A stretch of DNA of 46,753 nucleotides from contig CACXFC010000164.1 of NCBI GenBank assembly GCA_902766835.1, positions 1 to 46,753 of the forward strand, in the 5' to 3' direction. Below, in pieces: positions 1 to 9,351 of this stretch; within the stretch, counting starts at the first letter, position 1; every line of letters begins with the position of its first letter. This DNA comes from an uncultured Coriobacteriaceae bacterium (GTDB lineage Bacteria > Actinomycetota > Coriobacteriia > Coriobacteriales > Atopobiaceae). Under the pieces are notes generated by a model that searched no databases, was not told the origin of the DNA, and was given only the letters and a program-made list of their open reading frames with translations. The position numbers and the translations under genes were made by a program.

Positions 1-987
1 GCCCTCGCCGAGCGCGCGCTCCTGCCAGTGATCCCCTCCGAGGAGGAGTTCCCCTACACCATTCGCGTGGTCTCCGAGGTCATGGAGTCCAACGGCAGCT
101 CTTCGATGGCTTCCACCTGCGGCTCCACGCTCGCCCTCATGGACGCTGGCGTGCCCATCAAGCGCCCCGTCTCGGGCGTTGCCATGGGCCTCATCCAGGA
201 GGAGGGCAAGACGGTCGTCCTCACCGACATCCAGGGTCTTGAGGACTTCCTGGGCGACATGGACTTCAAGGTCTGCGGCACCACCAAGGGCATCACGGCC
301 ATGCAGCTCGACAACAAGGCCACCGGTCTCACCACCGAGATCTTCCGTCAGGCCTTTGCCCAGAGCCACGAGGGTCGCATGCACATCCTCGACGCCATGA
401 TCGACGCCCTGCCGGCGCCGCGTGAGAACACCAAGGACACCGCGCCGCAGATCATCAGCCTTACCATCCCCACTGATAAGATCCGTGACGTCATCGGTAG
501 CGGCGGCAAGGTCATCCGTGGCATCCAGGACGACACCGGCGCAACCATCGACATTCAGGAAGACGGCACCGTCTTCATCGCTGGTGTCGGCGGCGCTGGC
601 GAGGAGGCTGCCGAGCGCATCCGTGCCATCGTCAAGGTTCCCGAGGTTGGCGAGATCTACACCGGCCGCGTCGTGGGCATCCAGGCATTTGGCGCCTTCG
701 TCGAGCTTCTGCCCGGCAAGGACGGGCTGCTGCACATCTCGCGCGTCGCACAGGGCCGCGTTGACAAGGTTGAGGATGTCCTCTCCATCGGCGACGAGGT
801 CAAGGTGCAGGTGCTTGAGGTCGACGAGAAGGGCAAGATCAGCCTCGACCGCCTCGACAAGCCTGCGGCTCCCGCAAGCTCCGGCAAGGCAGACGACACC
901 CGCAAGCGTCAGGGCACCACGCGTACGCGCAAGCCGGGTGACGGCACGCGCGGCAACCGCCAGCCGAGGCGCCATCACGAGGGATAG
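1..987 (+). CDS. pnp: Polyribonucleotide nucleotidyltransferase (PNPase), 3' part; 5' end outside window
   Basis: The reading frame is open from base 1, so only the C-terminal ~328 residues are present. PNPase is a trimeric phosphorolytic 3'-5' exoribonuclease that degrades mRNA using phosphate. The first half matches the second RNase PH-like core, with [20 protein letters not shown] followed by GVAMGLI. A KH domain follows ([20 protein letters not shown], roughly residues 155-205 of the fragment), then an S1 RNA-binding domain ([20 protein letters not shown] to about residue 280). The tail is basic and low-complexity (Lys/Arg/Thr). A strong rho-independent terminator lies just downstream, so pnp ends its transcription unit here. 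Identification is secure; only the start is missing. Confidence 0.96.
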   Translation, partial: ALAERALLPVIPSEEEFPYTIRVVSEVMESNGSSSMASTCGSTLALMDAGVPIKRPVSGVAMGLIQEEGKTVVLTDIQGLEDFLGDMDFKVCGTTKGITAMQLDNKATGLTTEIFRQAFAQSHEGRMHILDAMIDALPAPRENTKDTAPQIISLTIPTDKIRDVIGSGGKVIRGIQDDTGATIDIQEDGTVFIAGVGGAGEEAAERIRAIVKVPEVGEIYTGRVVGIQAFGAFVELLPGKDGLLHISRVAQGRVDKVEDVLSIGDEVKVQVLEVDEKGKISLDRLDKPAAPASSGKADDTRKRQGTTRTRKPGDGTRGNRQPRRHHEG

Positions 988-1018
988 TCTCACGCGCTAT
1001 CTTCCATAGCTGAAGCAG

Positions 1019-1048
1019 GGGAGGCTCCGATGCGGGGCCTCCCTTTTT
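1019..1048 (+). terminator. Rho-independent terminator of pnp
   Basis: The arms GGGAGGC (1019-1025) and GCCTCCC (1037-1043) form a 7-bp GC-rich stem with an 11-nt loop, directly followed by TTTTT (1044-1048). It begins 32 bases after the pnp stop codon. Confidence 0.88.
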
Positions 1049-1107
1049 GCGATGAAGTCGTTCTCGCGAGGATGGGTTTGTGTGGGGAGCAACCGTGTGA
1101 TGAGGCC

Positions 1108-1274
1108 CCGCGAGGGCGGGGGTGCCTAAGGTCTCCGTTCGGGCTAAACGCTTGCCACAAGCGGCGAAGCAGCTGCGGAAACGCTCGCTTCGCTCGCTTG
1201 GGTCCTCGCTAAACGCTCCGCCGCGTGTGGCAAGCAGCCCTCAAAGGAGCCCGCAGGCACCCCCGCCCTCGCGG
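1108..1274. repeat. ~167-bp imperfect palindrome in the pnp-rnj intergenic region
   Basis: The outer arms 1108-1127 and 1255-1274 are perfect 20-base reverse complements. Inside them, 1150-1159 (GCTTGCCACA) pairs perfectly with 1226-1235 and GCGGCG at 1161-1166 pairs with CGCCGC at 1219-1224. The CTCC..GGGCT segment near 1133-1144 pairs partly with AGCC..GGAG near 1237-1249. The apical ~50 nt hold the self-complementary CGCTCGCTTCGCTCGCTT. As DNA it could extrude a cruciform, and as RNA it would form one long rod. No convincing gene overlaps it. It may be a mobile palindromic element, a non-coding RNA or an extended 3' structure. With the promoter at 1348 it accounts for most of the 452-bp gap between pnp and rnj. 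Confidence 0.75.
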
Positions 1275-1347
1275 AGCCGCTCGCGCGTTCGCGTACTTCA
1301 TTCTTTTCTCGTTAGTACGTCTCATTGCTATGCAACGGGTGCCCTAT

Positions 1348-1376
1348 TTGACTACAATTACAAAGTTAGGAATAAG
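1348..1376 (+). promoter_or_regulatory. Candidate promoter of the rnj-ftsK operon
   Basis: TTGACT at 1348-1353 is separated by 17 bases from AATAAG at 1371-1376. The -35 is close to consensus and the -10 is weaker. It lies 64 bases before the rnj start and after the pnp terminator and palindrome, in the only AT-rich part of this gap. Confidence 0.5.
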
Positions 1377-1439
1377 ACCGCGGAAGAGCCGCGGCAGATA
1401 TATGCAACTAAATCGCACGACGGAAGGAATCTCTACTTC

Positions 1440-3104
1440 ATGGCGAAACAGAAGACGCCGCTGCGGATTATCCCGCTTGGCGGCTTAGACGGCATTGGCA
1501 AAAACATGACGGCCTTCGAATACGGCAACGACATGGTGCTCGTTGACGCAGGCCTCATGTTTCCCGATGACGAGCAGCCCGGCATCGACCTTGTGCTGCC
1601 CGACTACACCTATGTCCTCGAGAACGAGGAGAAACTGCGGGGCATCATCATCACCCACGGCCACGAGGACCACACCGGCTCGCTGCCGTACCTGCTGATG
1701 GACCTTACGCGCAAGGTGCCCATCTACTCCAGCAAGCTGACCCTCGGCTTCATCGAGGGCAAGCTCAGCGAGCACAAGCTCACCTCGCCTAAGCTGCGCG
1801 AGGTAAGCGATGGCACGCACCTCACGCTTGGCGTGTTCAATATCGACTTCTTCTCGATGACCCACTCGATCCCCGCGGCACTGGGCGTGTACATGCGCTG
1901 CCCGGCGGGCTCGGTCATGCACACGGGCGACTTCAAGCTCGACCAGACCCCCATCGATGGGGTCACCCCCAACTACCAGGCCATCAACAAGTTTGCTGGC
2001 ATGGGCGTCGATCTGCTGCTTTCCGACTCCACCAACGCGCTCGAGCCAGGCTTCACGCCCTCCGAGGCGGCTGTGGGGCCGCAGCTGCGCCACATCATCA
2101 AGAATGCGCCGGGCCGTGTCATCGTGGCCTCGTTCTCGAGCCATATCCATCGCTTGCAGCAGGTCTGCGACGCTTCCGTTGCGGTGGGCCGCAAGGTCAT
2201 CGTAACCGGCCGCTCCATGATCACCAACACCAAAGTGGCGCGTGAGCTGGGCTACCTGCACATCGACCAGGAGATGCTCATCGACGCCTTCGACATGGGC
2301 AACATCCCCGACAACCAGATAACCATCCTGTGCACGGGCAGCCAAGGCGAGCCGCTCTCGGCACTCTCGCGCATGGCCAACGGTGCGCACAAGTCGCTCT
2401 ACATCAACGAGGACGACACGGTCATCATCTCGGCCACGCCTGTGCCTGGCAATGAGAAGAGCGTGCAAGGCGTCATCAACGCGCTCTCGAAGATCGGGTG
2501 CACGGTCTATGACAAGTCGAACACGCTGGTGCACGTCTCGGGTCACGGCAGCCAGGAGGAGCTGAAGCTCATGCTGGCCATGGCCAAGCCCACCAACTTC
2601 ATGCCCGTGCATGGCGAGGCCGTGCACCTGCGCGCCCATGCGAAGCTCGCGCGTCAGATGGGCATTGACGAGGACAACATCTTCATCGCCGAGAACGGCG
2701 ATACGCTCGAGATGCGTGACGGCGTGGTGCTGTGGGGAGAGCCTGTCGACTCGGGCGTCGTCTACGTGGACGGCCTCGCCATCACCGATGCCGACCCCTA
2801 TGTCTTCCGCGACCGCAAGAAGCTCGCGAGCGACGGCATTGTCACCTGCGTGGTTACGGTCTCGAAGCGTCGCAGTCGCATCGGCGAGATCGAGATTGCC
2901 AGCAGGGGCGTGTCGTTCTCGGTGAGCGACGAGGTCAACGCCGAGGCAATCGCTGCCGTTCGTGCGGCCCTCGAAGAGCTGCAGGAAGCAGGCAACTCCA
3001 GCGTCGAGCAGCTGCGCAAGGGCGCGCGCAACGCGCTTTCGAGCTACCTGTGGTCGTCCACCAGAACCCGGCCGATGGTCATCCCCATCGTCATGGAGGT
3101 CTAG
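1440..3104 (+). CDS. rnj: Ribonuclease J (metallo-beta-lactamase ribonuclease)
   Basis: This 554-residue protein is a zinc-dependent endo/5'-3' exoribonuclease of RNA maturation and turnover. The metallo-beta-lactamase signature HGHEDHTG lies at residues 73-80, with HTGDFK and a beta-CASP region (SFSSHIHRL, GRSM) downstream. FMPVHGEAVHLRAHA is the typical RNase J motif before the C-terminal domain. The length fits the family. The frame is open further upstream, but the ATG at 1440 has a GGAAGGAA ribosome-binding site and begins where family similarity begins. The gene is followed after 3 bases by ftsK, so the two are probably co-transcribed. Identification is secure. Confidence 0.95.
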   Translation: MAKQKTPLRIIPLGGLDGIGKNMTAFEYGNDMVLVDAGLMFPDDEQPGIDLVLPDYTYVLENEEKLRGIIITHGHEDHTGSLPYLLMDLTRKVPIYSSKLTLGFIEGKLSEHKLTSPKLREVSDGTHLTLGVFNIDFFSMTHSIPAALGVYMRCPAGSVMHTGDFKLDQTPIDGVTPNYQAINKFAGMGVDLLLSDSTNALEPGFTPSEAAVGPQLRHIIKNAPGRVIVASFSSHIHRLQQVCDASVAVGRKVIVTGRSMITNTKVARELGYLHIDQEMLIDAFDMGNIPDNQITILCTGSQGEPLSALSRMANGAHKSLYINEDDTVIISATPVPGNEKSVQGVINALSKIGCTVYDKSNTLVHVSGHGSQEELKLMLAMAKPTNFMPVHGEAVHLRAHAKLARQMGIDEDNIFIAENGDTLEMRDGVVLWGEPVDSGVVYVDGLAITDADPYVFRDRKKLASDGIVTCVVTVSKRRSRIGEIEIASRGVSFSVSDEVNAEAIAAVRAALEELQEAGNSSVEQLRKGARNALSSYLWSSTRTRPMVIPIVMEV

Positions 3105-3107
3105 TCC

Positions 3108-5855
3108 ATGGCGACACGCAAGAAGACGAACAGCGGACGCGCAAAGCGCAATGCGCCACGCGGTGCCAAGGCACAGCGCCAGGCTATAGCCATGCCGCAG
3201 CTCGGCAGCACGGGCAACGACATCGCGGGCCTCGTGCTGGTGGTGCTTGCCGTGGCCATGATGGTCGCGCTGCAGATGCCCAGCTCGGCGCCGGTTACCT
3301 ATGTAACGGGCGAGGCGCTTGAGCTTCTGTTTGGTGCCGGTGCGATGCTCTTTCCCATCGTGCTGCTCGTCTTTGCGCTCACCTTCTTCATCGACAACGA
3401 GGAGCCCCTGTCAGGGCGCCTCGCCTTCGGGCTGACGCTCATCACGGTTTCCGTGCTGAGCATAGTCTCGATCACCTATCCCGGAGCGCAGCAGGACAGC
3501 TCGCTGGTGCTTGACCACAGCATCCTGCGCATGCGCGGAGGATATGTGGGCGGCGGCATCGCCTGGGCGCTGCTGCGCACGGTTGGGCGCGAGGTGGGCA
3601 TCGTCATCCTGGTTGGCGCCATCATCTGCGGCATTGTCATCTGCGGCTTCTCCATCTCCGACACCGTGAGGCGCGTGCGCGAGGGCATGGCGTCAATTGG
3701 CGAGTCCATCCATGGCGCCTCGGAGGACTTTCGCGCCCGTCGCGAGGAGCGCCGCGAGCGCCGCCTGGCCGAGCGCGAGGCCTATGAGGACTACGGGGCC
3801 TATGAGGATGACTACGACTTTGTGGACGAGCGGCCCTACGAGGAGCCGAAGACTACCTACATCGGTGCGCGTACCTCGACGGTTCTGACGCGCAACATTG
3901 CCGCGAAGAGCGAGCGTGCGGAGGCCGTGCAGCCGTCCGAGCCGCGCACCGTGCGCAGGGGCCCCGGAATTGGCGAGGCTGTCACCACGCTGATTCAACG
4001 TCACCTGCCCGTCTTCGACGACTATGACGACGAGTATGACGACTACGACGATTACGACGATGACTATGCGGACGATTTCGACTACGACGAACCCGTCGAG
4101 GAACCCGTGGTCGAGGCGCCGCGTGAGCCCGCCCGCACGCAAGCCGCACCTGCGAAGAAGGAAGAGGCCATCCCCGACTTCCTGCTCAAGAAGGAGCCTG
4201 AGCAGCCTGCGGTGACGCAGCGGAGGAAGACCACGAGGCGCGCCCCGGCAAAGACGGCTGCGGCGGCCTCCGCCTCGACGCAGAATGCGGGGAAGACCAT
4301 CGAGCCTGCGGCACCGCAGAAGATCAAGGACGCCAACGTCAAGGTCAAGAGCAGTGTGGCAACAAGCCGTCCGGGCGACGATGACGAGACCTACGACCTG
4401 CCGCCGCTCTCGATGCTCTCGTCCAACCCCCAGAGCGCCTCGAGTGCCAGCTCAAAGGCCGAGATCGACCAGACGATGGCGCGCCTGCAGGGTACGCTGC
4501 GCGAGTTTGGGCTTACGAGCCGCGTGGTCGACTACGTCTCGGGCCCGCTGGTCACCACCTTCCGCGTGGAGATGGGCGAGGGAGAGCGCGTCAACAAGAT
4601 CCGCAACCTCGAGGACGACATCGCCCTTACGCTTGCCGCCGAAAAGGTGCGTATCTTCGCGCCCATCGCGGGCACCTCGTACGTGGGCATCGAGATTCCT
4701 AACAAGACCAGGCAGAACGTGCATCTGGGCGATGTGCTGCCCTATGCGAAGGGCGGACCGCTCGAGGTTGCCATCGGCCGCGACTCGGCAGGCAAGCCCG
4801 TCATCGCCGACATCGCAAAGATGCCGCACATGCTGGTGGCAGGCACCACGGGTTCGGGCAAGTCGGTCATGATCAACTCCATGATCATGAGCCTGCTCAT
4901 GCGCGCCACCCCCAAGCAGGTGCGCCTGATCATGGTCGACCCAAAGCGCGTCGAGTTCAAGGGCTACAACGGCATCCCGCACCTCTATGTGCCCGTGGTC
5001 ACCGAGCCTCGTCAGGCGGCCAGCGCGCTGCAGTGGGCTGTCTCCGAGATGGAGCGTCGCCTGAAGGTGTTCGAGCGCGCGGGCGCCCGCAATATCACGG
5101 TATACAACGAGATGTGCACCACCGGCAAGCTCTCCGAGATGGACAATCCGCCCGAGCCGATGCCTTACCTTGTCATCGTGATCGACGAGCTCTCCGACCT
5201 TATGATGGTTGCGGGCAAGGATGTCGAGGCGTCAATCGTGCGCATCGCACAGCTGGCTCGTGCGGCGGGCATCCACCTTGTCATCGCAACGCAGCGCCCC
5301 TCGGCAAACGTGGTAACGGGCCTCATCAAGTCCAACATCGACAGTCGCGTGGCGCTGAAGGTCTCATCGGGCATCGATAGCCGCGTCATTCTGGACGAGA
5401 CCGGCGCCGACCGCCTTCTGGGCAACGGCGACATGCTCTTCAAGGACCGCGGCTTGGCTCCCAAGCGCGTGCTGGGTTGCTACACCTCTGACCCCGAGAT
5501 CGAGTCGGTTGTCGACTTCATCCGCGATCAGGGCGAGCCAGACTACCACGAGGAGATCCTCTCTGCCGTGGTTCCCGGCCAGCCCGGTGGCGGGGGAGCG
5601 GCTACGGTGGACGATGCCGATGACCCCCTCATCTGGGAGGCGGCGCAAATAGTCGTGGAATCTCAACTAGGTTCGACATCCGGGCTACAGCGCAGGCTCA
5701 AGGTTGGGTACGCTAGGGCTGGTAGGATAATGGACATGCTAGAGGCGAAGGGCGTAGTGGGCCCTGGCCAAGGTTCAAAGCCACGCGAGGTCCTGCTCGA
5801 CGAAGAGGGTCTTGAGGATCTCCGCGTGCAAGAAGAGAAGTATCGGGAGGTGTAA
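3108..5855 (+). CDS. ftsK: DNA translocase FtsK/SpoIIIE
   Basis: This 915-residue protein is a septum-anchored ATP-driven pump that moves chromosome termini through the closing septum. The N-terminal ~190 residues carry about four hydrophobic membrane segments after a basic start. A long linker follows, rich in Arg/Glu and then in Asp/Tyr repeats (near residues 305-325). The motor has the Walker A GTTGSGKSVM with its Lys at residue 585, the Walker B region LVIVIDELSDLMMV and the FtsK/SpoIIIE signature LARAAGIHLVIATQRPS. The C-terminal ~70 residues are the winged-helix gamma domain that reads polar DNA motifs. The ATG lies 3 bases after the rnj stop, so it is in the same operon. Confidence 0.95.
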   Translation: MATRKKTNSGRAKRNAPRGAKAQRQAIAMPQLGSTGNDIAGLVLVVLAVAMMVALQMPSSAPVTYVTGEALELLFGAGAMLFPIVLLVFALTFFIDNEEPLSGRLAFGLTLITVSVLSIVSITYPGAQQDSSLVLDHSILRMRGGYVGGGIAWALLRTVGREVGIVILVGAIICGIVICGFSISDTVRRVREGMASIGESIHGASEDFRARREERRERRLAEREAYEDYGAYEDDYDFVDERPYEEPKTTYIGARTSTVLTRNIAAKSERAEAVQPSEPRTVRRGPGIGEAVTTLIQRHLPVFDDYDDEYDDYDDYDDDYADDFDYDEPVEEPVVEAPREPARTQAAPAKKEEAIPDFLLKKEPEQPAVTQRRKTTRRAPAKTAAAASASTQNAGKTIEPAAPQKIKDANVKVKSSVATSRPGDDDETYDLPPLSMLSSNPQSASSASSKAEIDQTMARLQGTLREFGLTSRVVDYVSGPLVTTFRVEMGEGERVNKIRNLEDDIALTLAAEKVRIFAPIAGTSYVGIEIPNKTRQNVHLGDVLPYAKGGPLEVAIGRDSAGKPVIADIAKMPHMLVAGTTGSGKSVMINSMIMSLLMRATPKQVRLIMVDPKRVEFKGYNGIPHLYVPVVTEPRQAASALQWAVSEMERRLKVFERAGARNITVYNEMCTTGKLSEMDNPPEPMPYLVIVIDELSDLMMVAGKDVEASIVRIAQLARAAGIHLVIATQRPSANVVTGLIKSNIDSRVALKVSSGIDSRVILDETGADRLLGNGDMLFKDRGLAPKRVLGCYTSDPEIESVVDFIRDQGEPDYHEEILSAVVPGQPGGGGAATVDDADDPLIWEAAQIVVESQLGSTSGLQRRLKVGYARAGRIMDMLEAKGVVGPGQGSKPREVLLDEEGLEDLRVQEEKYREV

Positions 5856-5860
5856 GCCAC

Positions 5861-7477
5861 GTGGATAGGCCACTTTTCAGCGAAATGCTCGTTGATAGGC
5901 GCAGGCAGCTCGGCCTGTCCATCAAGCAGGCCTCCAATGTGCTGCGTCTCAAGGAAGAGGTGCTCGTAGCCTTCGAGGAAGGCGACTTCGACGCCATCCC
6001 CAAGAGCGGCTACGCACAGGGCATGCTCTCGTCGTATGCACGCTACCTCGGCCTCAATGCAAAGACGGTCGTCAATCAGTTCTCGACCGACCTTTTCGAG
6101 CACGAGCGTGGTGCGGGGTCTCATGAGGCGCGCAGGAGGAGCCGCCGCAATCGCGATGCGGACGACGGCCCGCTCTATGAGGTACCCCAGGCAGCCGCTG
6201 TGGGCCAGACGGGCCGGCGTACCTACGTCGAGTCGCATGGCTTTTTGCCCACGTCGGGCGGATTTGCCGGTGACATGGGTGACTTTGCCACCACTTCAAG
6301 CCCGCGTCCGCGCTATAGCGGCTCGTCTCGTTCGGAATCTTCCGACGAGTCGTACCCGCAGGGACGCCCCTACACCTCGCGCGTGCCGATGACCACTTCG
6401 GTGAGCCCCCTGGGGCAGGCGCAGCGCCAGCGCCCGGTCACACGCACCTCGTACGGTGCGCAAGATGCCTACGGGCGCGCGTCGCGCTATGGCGCGGGAG
6501 CCTCATATGGCGCACAGCCGCCACGAGACGAGGTCACCACACGCCGCGTGATGCCGTCGCAATACCGCGATGACATGCGTCTTGACAACGATGGCGGCAC
6601 CTACCAGGCGGCCTCAACGTCAGCCGGCCGCAGGTCTTCGCGCAACATCGCCAACACGCAGCGCCCGAACGTGCGCCGCCGCAACGGTGCCAGCAGCCGG
6701 GGCCGCGGAAGGGCACAGGAGCCCCAATACGGCGGAATCGCCGGCATGCTGCAGACATTCTTCGAGGACCGCACGCGTGTCATCTTCCTGGTGGCCATCG
6801 TCGTCTGCATCGTGCTCACGCTGATCATCACCCTCTCCGTGCGCTCGTGCGTCAACCAGGGCCAGACCAACGATAGGTCGGTCACGGTAACCGAGCAGAA
6901 GGAAGAGGAGCAGACCAGCGAGGAGAGCGCAGTCTCCGAGGAAGAGGAGCGCCGTGCCCGCGAGGAGGCTGCTGCCGCAAAGGCCGCCGAGACCGAGTCC
7001 TCTGCCGCAGAGCGCACCATTGAGGTGACGGTGGCCGAAGGCGAGGTCACCTGGCTCGAGATTGCCTATGACGGCAACAGCGACGTTGCCGAGACCGTCA
7101 CCGGCCCCTGGAACAGGACCTATACCGTCCGCCAGTCCATCTCGATCAACGTGAACGACACCTCTGCCGTCACGGTGACCGAGGCGGGCAAGAAGCTCGA
7201 GTTCGACTCCAAGGCATCGGGCATCGGAACCATCACCATCCAGGTTTCTAAGAAGGGTGAGACCACCGATGCGGCAGCCGAGGGCACCGAGGGCAAGGAT
7301 GGCCAGACGGATGGCACCACGACGCAGGGCGAGGGCCAAGGTGAGACGTCTGAGTCCCAAACCGGCACGGGCAACCTCGGAGAAGAGATCGTCGAGGGCT
7401 ACGAGCTCGCCGAGGATGGCTACTACTACGGCCCCGAGGGCTACTATGACGCAGACGGGACCTTCTACCCGTACTAA
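5861..7477 (+). CDS. RodZ-like (YmfM-type) HTH membrane protein
   Basis: This 538-residue protein begins at GTG 5861, six bases after the ftsK stop, with GGGAGG just upstream. Residues ~1-75 form the RodZ-type helix-turn-helix (SEMLVDRRRQLGLSIKQASN). A long Arg/Ser/Tyr-rich low-complexity region follows, then one transmembrane segment (VIFLVAIVVCIVLTLIITL, ~residue 305-325). An acidic Glu/Ala stretch leads to an extracytoplasmic beta domain of the RodZ C-terminal type (about residues 385-465). The tail is Gly/Tyr-rich, ending in GTFYPY. RodZ proteins link MreB or cell-wall machinery to the membrane. The position between ftsK and the pgsA-cinA-recA group matches ymfM in Bacillus. Function is inferred from domain order and context. 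Confidence 0.8.
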   Translation: MDRPLFSEMLVDRRRQLGLSIKQASNVLRLKEEVLVAFEEGDFDAIPKSGYAQGMLSSYARYLGLNAKTVVNQFSTDLFEHERGAGSHEARRRSRRNRDADDGPLYEVPQAAAVGQTGRRTYVESHGFLPTSGGFAGDMGDFATTSSPRPRYSGSSRSESSDESYPQGRPYTSRVPMTTSVSPLGQAQRQRPVTRTSYGAQDAYGRASRYGAGASYGAQPPRDEVTTRRVMPSQYRDDMRLDNDGGTYQAASTSAGRRSSRNIANTQRPNVRRRNGASSRGRGRAQEPQYGGIAGMLQTFFEDRTRVIFLVAIVVCIVLTLIITLSVRSCVNQGQTNDRSVTVTEQKEEEQTSEESAVSEEEERRAREEAAAAKAAETESSAAERTIEVTVAEGEVTWLEIAYDGNSDVAETVTGPWNRTYTVRQSISINVNDTSAVTVTEAGKKLEFDSKASGIGTITIQVSKKGETTDAAAEGTEGKDGQTDGTTTQGEGQGETSESQTGTGNLGEEIVEGYELAEDGYYYGPEGYYDADGTFYPY

Positions 7478-7523
7478 TACGTAATCATGGCGCGGCACTA
7501 TGGCGCCAGAGAGGAGCGGCCAC

Positions 7524-8021
7524 ATGGCCAAGGAATCGAGCTTCGACGTCGTTTCGACCGTCGACATCCAGGAGGTCGACAACGCCTTCCAGCAGACGGC
7601 GCGAGAGCTGACGCAGCGCTATGACCTGCGCCAGTCGGGGGCTTCTATTGACTTTTCCAAGAAGGATCAGTCCTTTACGGTGTCGGCGCCCTCTGAGTTT
7701 GTGGCCGGCCAGGTAATCGACGTGCTCGGCAGCAAGCTCGTGCGTCGCCAGATCGACCTCTCGGCCATTCGCTGGGACAAGCCGCAGGCAGCCGCTGGTT
7801 CGTCGGTTCGCCAGGTGGGCCGTGTGGTCCAGGGCATCGACCAGGATACGGCCAAGAAGATCGCGAAGGACATCCGCGACCTCAAGCTCAAGTGCAAGGC
7901 TACGGTAGAGGGTGACAAGCTGCGCGTGTCCTCGGCATCGAAGGACGTGTTGCAGCAGGTAATTGCGATGCTAAGGGAGGCAGACTATGGCCAACCCCTC
8001 CAGTTCGTCAACTACCGCTAA
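7524..8021 (+). CDS. yajQ: YajQ family nucleotide-binding protein
   Basis: This 165-residue protein has two ferredoxin-like halves typical of YajQ. It starts MAKESSFDVVSTVDIQEVDN and carries the family's central QGIDQDTAKKIAKDIRD. Family members bind nucleotides, and some bind cyclic di-GMP; the cellular role is unsettled. An earlier ATG at 7500 is in frame, but the ATG at 7524 has GAGAGGAG upstream and matches the usual family start and length. Its 3' end overlaps rimO by 35 bases, which suggests translational coupling. Confidence 0.93.
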   Translation: MAKESSFDVVSTVDIQEVDNAFQQTARELTQRYDLRQSGASIDFSKKDQSFTVSAPSEFVAGQVIDVLGSKLVRRQIDLSAIRWDKPQAAAGSSVRQVGRVVQGIDQDTAKKIAKDIRDLKLKCKATVEGDKLRVSSASKDVLQQVIAMLREADYGQPLQFVNYR

Positions 8022-9339
8022 GGGTACCTTTCTCGTCGTAACGCTGGGATGTGCCAAGAACGAGGTCGACAGCGACCGCATGCGCGCGCTGCTCGTGCAT
8101 GATGGCTTCAGCGAGGTCGATCTGGTCGACGACGCCGACGTCATACTGATCAACACCTGCTCGTTTCTGGCTTCGGCCACGTCCGAGTCGATCGAGACGA
8201 CCCTTGAGCTTGCCGAGGAGGTTGCGCGCGGCGTGCGCACCCGTCCCATCATCATGTGCGGTTGCGTTCCCTCCCGCTACGGAAGCGAGCTTGCTGGCGA
8301 GCTTCCCGAGGTGAGCGCATTCGTGCGTGCCGACGAGGAGGACGGCATCGTCGATGTCGTGCGACAGGTTCTCGGCCTTGGCAGCGAGCCCATTGCCTTG
8401 GGTGACGGGCGCGTGCTCAGGACGGTCGAGGGCACCAGTGCCTACGTCAAGATATCCGACGGCTGCGACCGCTTCTGCTCGTTCTGTGCGATTCCCTACA
8501 TTCGCGGGCGCTACTACTCGCGTCCCGCCAGCGAGATCTGCGACGAGGTCCATAGCCTCATGGAGGGCGGCGTACGCGAGATCGTGTTGATTGGGCAGGA
8601 CACCGGCATCTGGGGATGCGACCTGGGCGAGGGCAACACGCTCGCCAAGCTGCTGCGCCTTGTTGCCGCGGAGGTGCGTCCCTACGGCGGGTGGGTGCGC
8701 GTGCTCTACCTGCAGCCCGAGGGCATGACCGACGAGCTGATCGAGACCATTCGCGACGTCGACGAGGTGCTTCCCTACATCGACATTCCCATCCAGCACT
8801 GCTCGGCGCGCATCCTGGACCGCATGGGACGCTCGGGTTCGGCTGACGAGCTGCGTGCGCTCTTTGCACGCCTGCGTCGGGAGATTCCCGGCATGGTTCT
8901 GCGTACGACCGGCATGGCTGGCTTTCCCGGCGAGACCGACGAGGAGGCCGACGAGCTGGCAGCGTTTCTGGCCGAGCAGGAGTTTGACTACACGTCGGTA
9001 TTTGCCTATTCGGCTGAGGAGGGAACTGCCGCAGCCGAGCTGGACGGGCAGATTGACGAGGATGTCAAGCTGGAGCGTACGCAGCGCCTGATGGACATCG
9101 CCGAGACCATGGGCTTTGCCGCTACGGCTCGCCACGTGGGAGAGCGTGTCAAGGTGATTATCGATGGCGTGGAAGAGGGCGAGGCCGGTCCCGAGCTCAT
9201 TGGCCACGCCTGGTTCCAGGCACCCGACAGTGATGGCGCCATTCACATCGAGGAGGGCGAGGCCTCCGTTGGTGACATCGTCACCTGCGACCTCGTCGAC
9301 TCGTTCTGCTATGAGCTTATTGGCGAAATGGTTGTGTGA
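7987..9339 (+). CDS. rimO: Ribosomal protein S12 methylthiotransferase RimO
   Basis: This 450-residue radical-SAM enzyme methylthiolates an aspartate of ribosomal protein S12. The N-terminal UPF0004 domain has its three cluster cysteines in TLGCAKNEVDSDRM, INTCSF and MCGCVPS. The radical-SAM CxxxCxxC motif is CDRFCSFC, followed by AIPYIRGRYYSR. The last ~65 residues are a TRAM RNA-binding domain. The sequence around the motifs (GQDTGIWG, PIQHCSARIL) separates it from the MiaB paralogue at 15852. The start has GGGAGG upstream, inside the end of yajQ. Confidence 0.95.
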   Translation: MANPSSSSTTAKGTFLVVTLGCAKNEVDSDRMRALLVHDGFSEVDLVDDADVILINTCSFLASATSESIETTLELAEEVARGVRTRPIIMCGCVPSRYGSELAGELPEVSAFVRADEEDGIVDVVRQVLGLGSEPIALGDGRVLRTVEGTSAYVKISDGCDRFCSFCAIPYIRGRYYSRPASEICDEVHSLMEGGVREIVLIGQDTGIWGCDLGEGNTLAKLLRLVAAEVRPYGGWVRVLYLQPEGMTDELIETIRDVDEVLPYIDIPIQHCSARILDRMGRSGSADELRALFARLRREIPGMVLRTTGMAGFPGETDEEADELAAFLAEQEFDYTSVFAYSAEEGTAAAELDGQIDEDVKLERTQRLMDIAETMGFAATARHVGERVKVIIDGVEEGEAGPELIGHAWFQAPDSDGAIHIEEGEASVGDIVTCDLVDSFCYELIGEMVV

Positions 9340-9351
9340 GAGGAGTAGACC

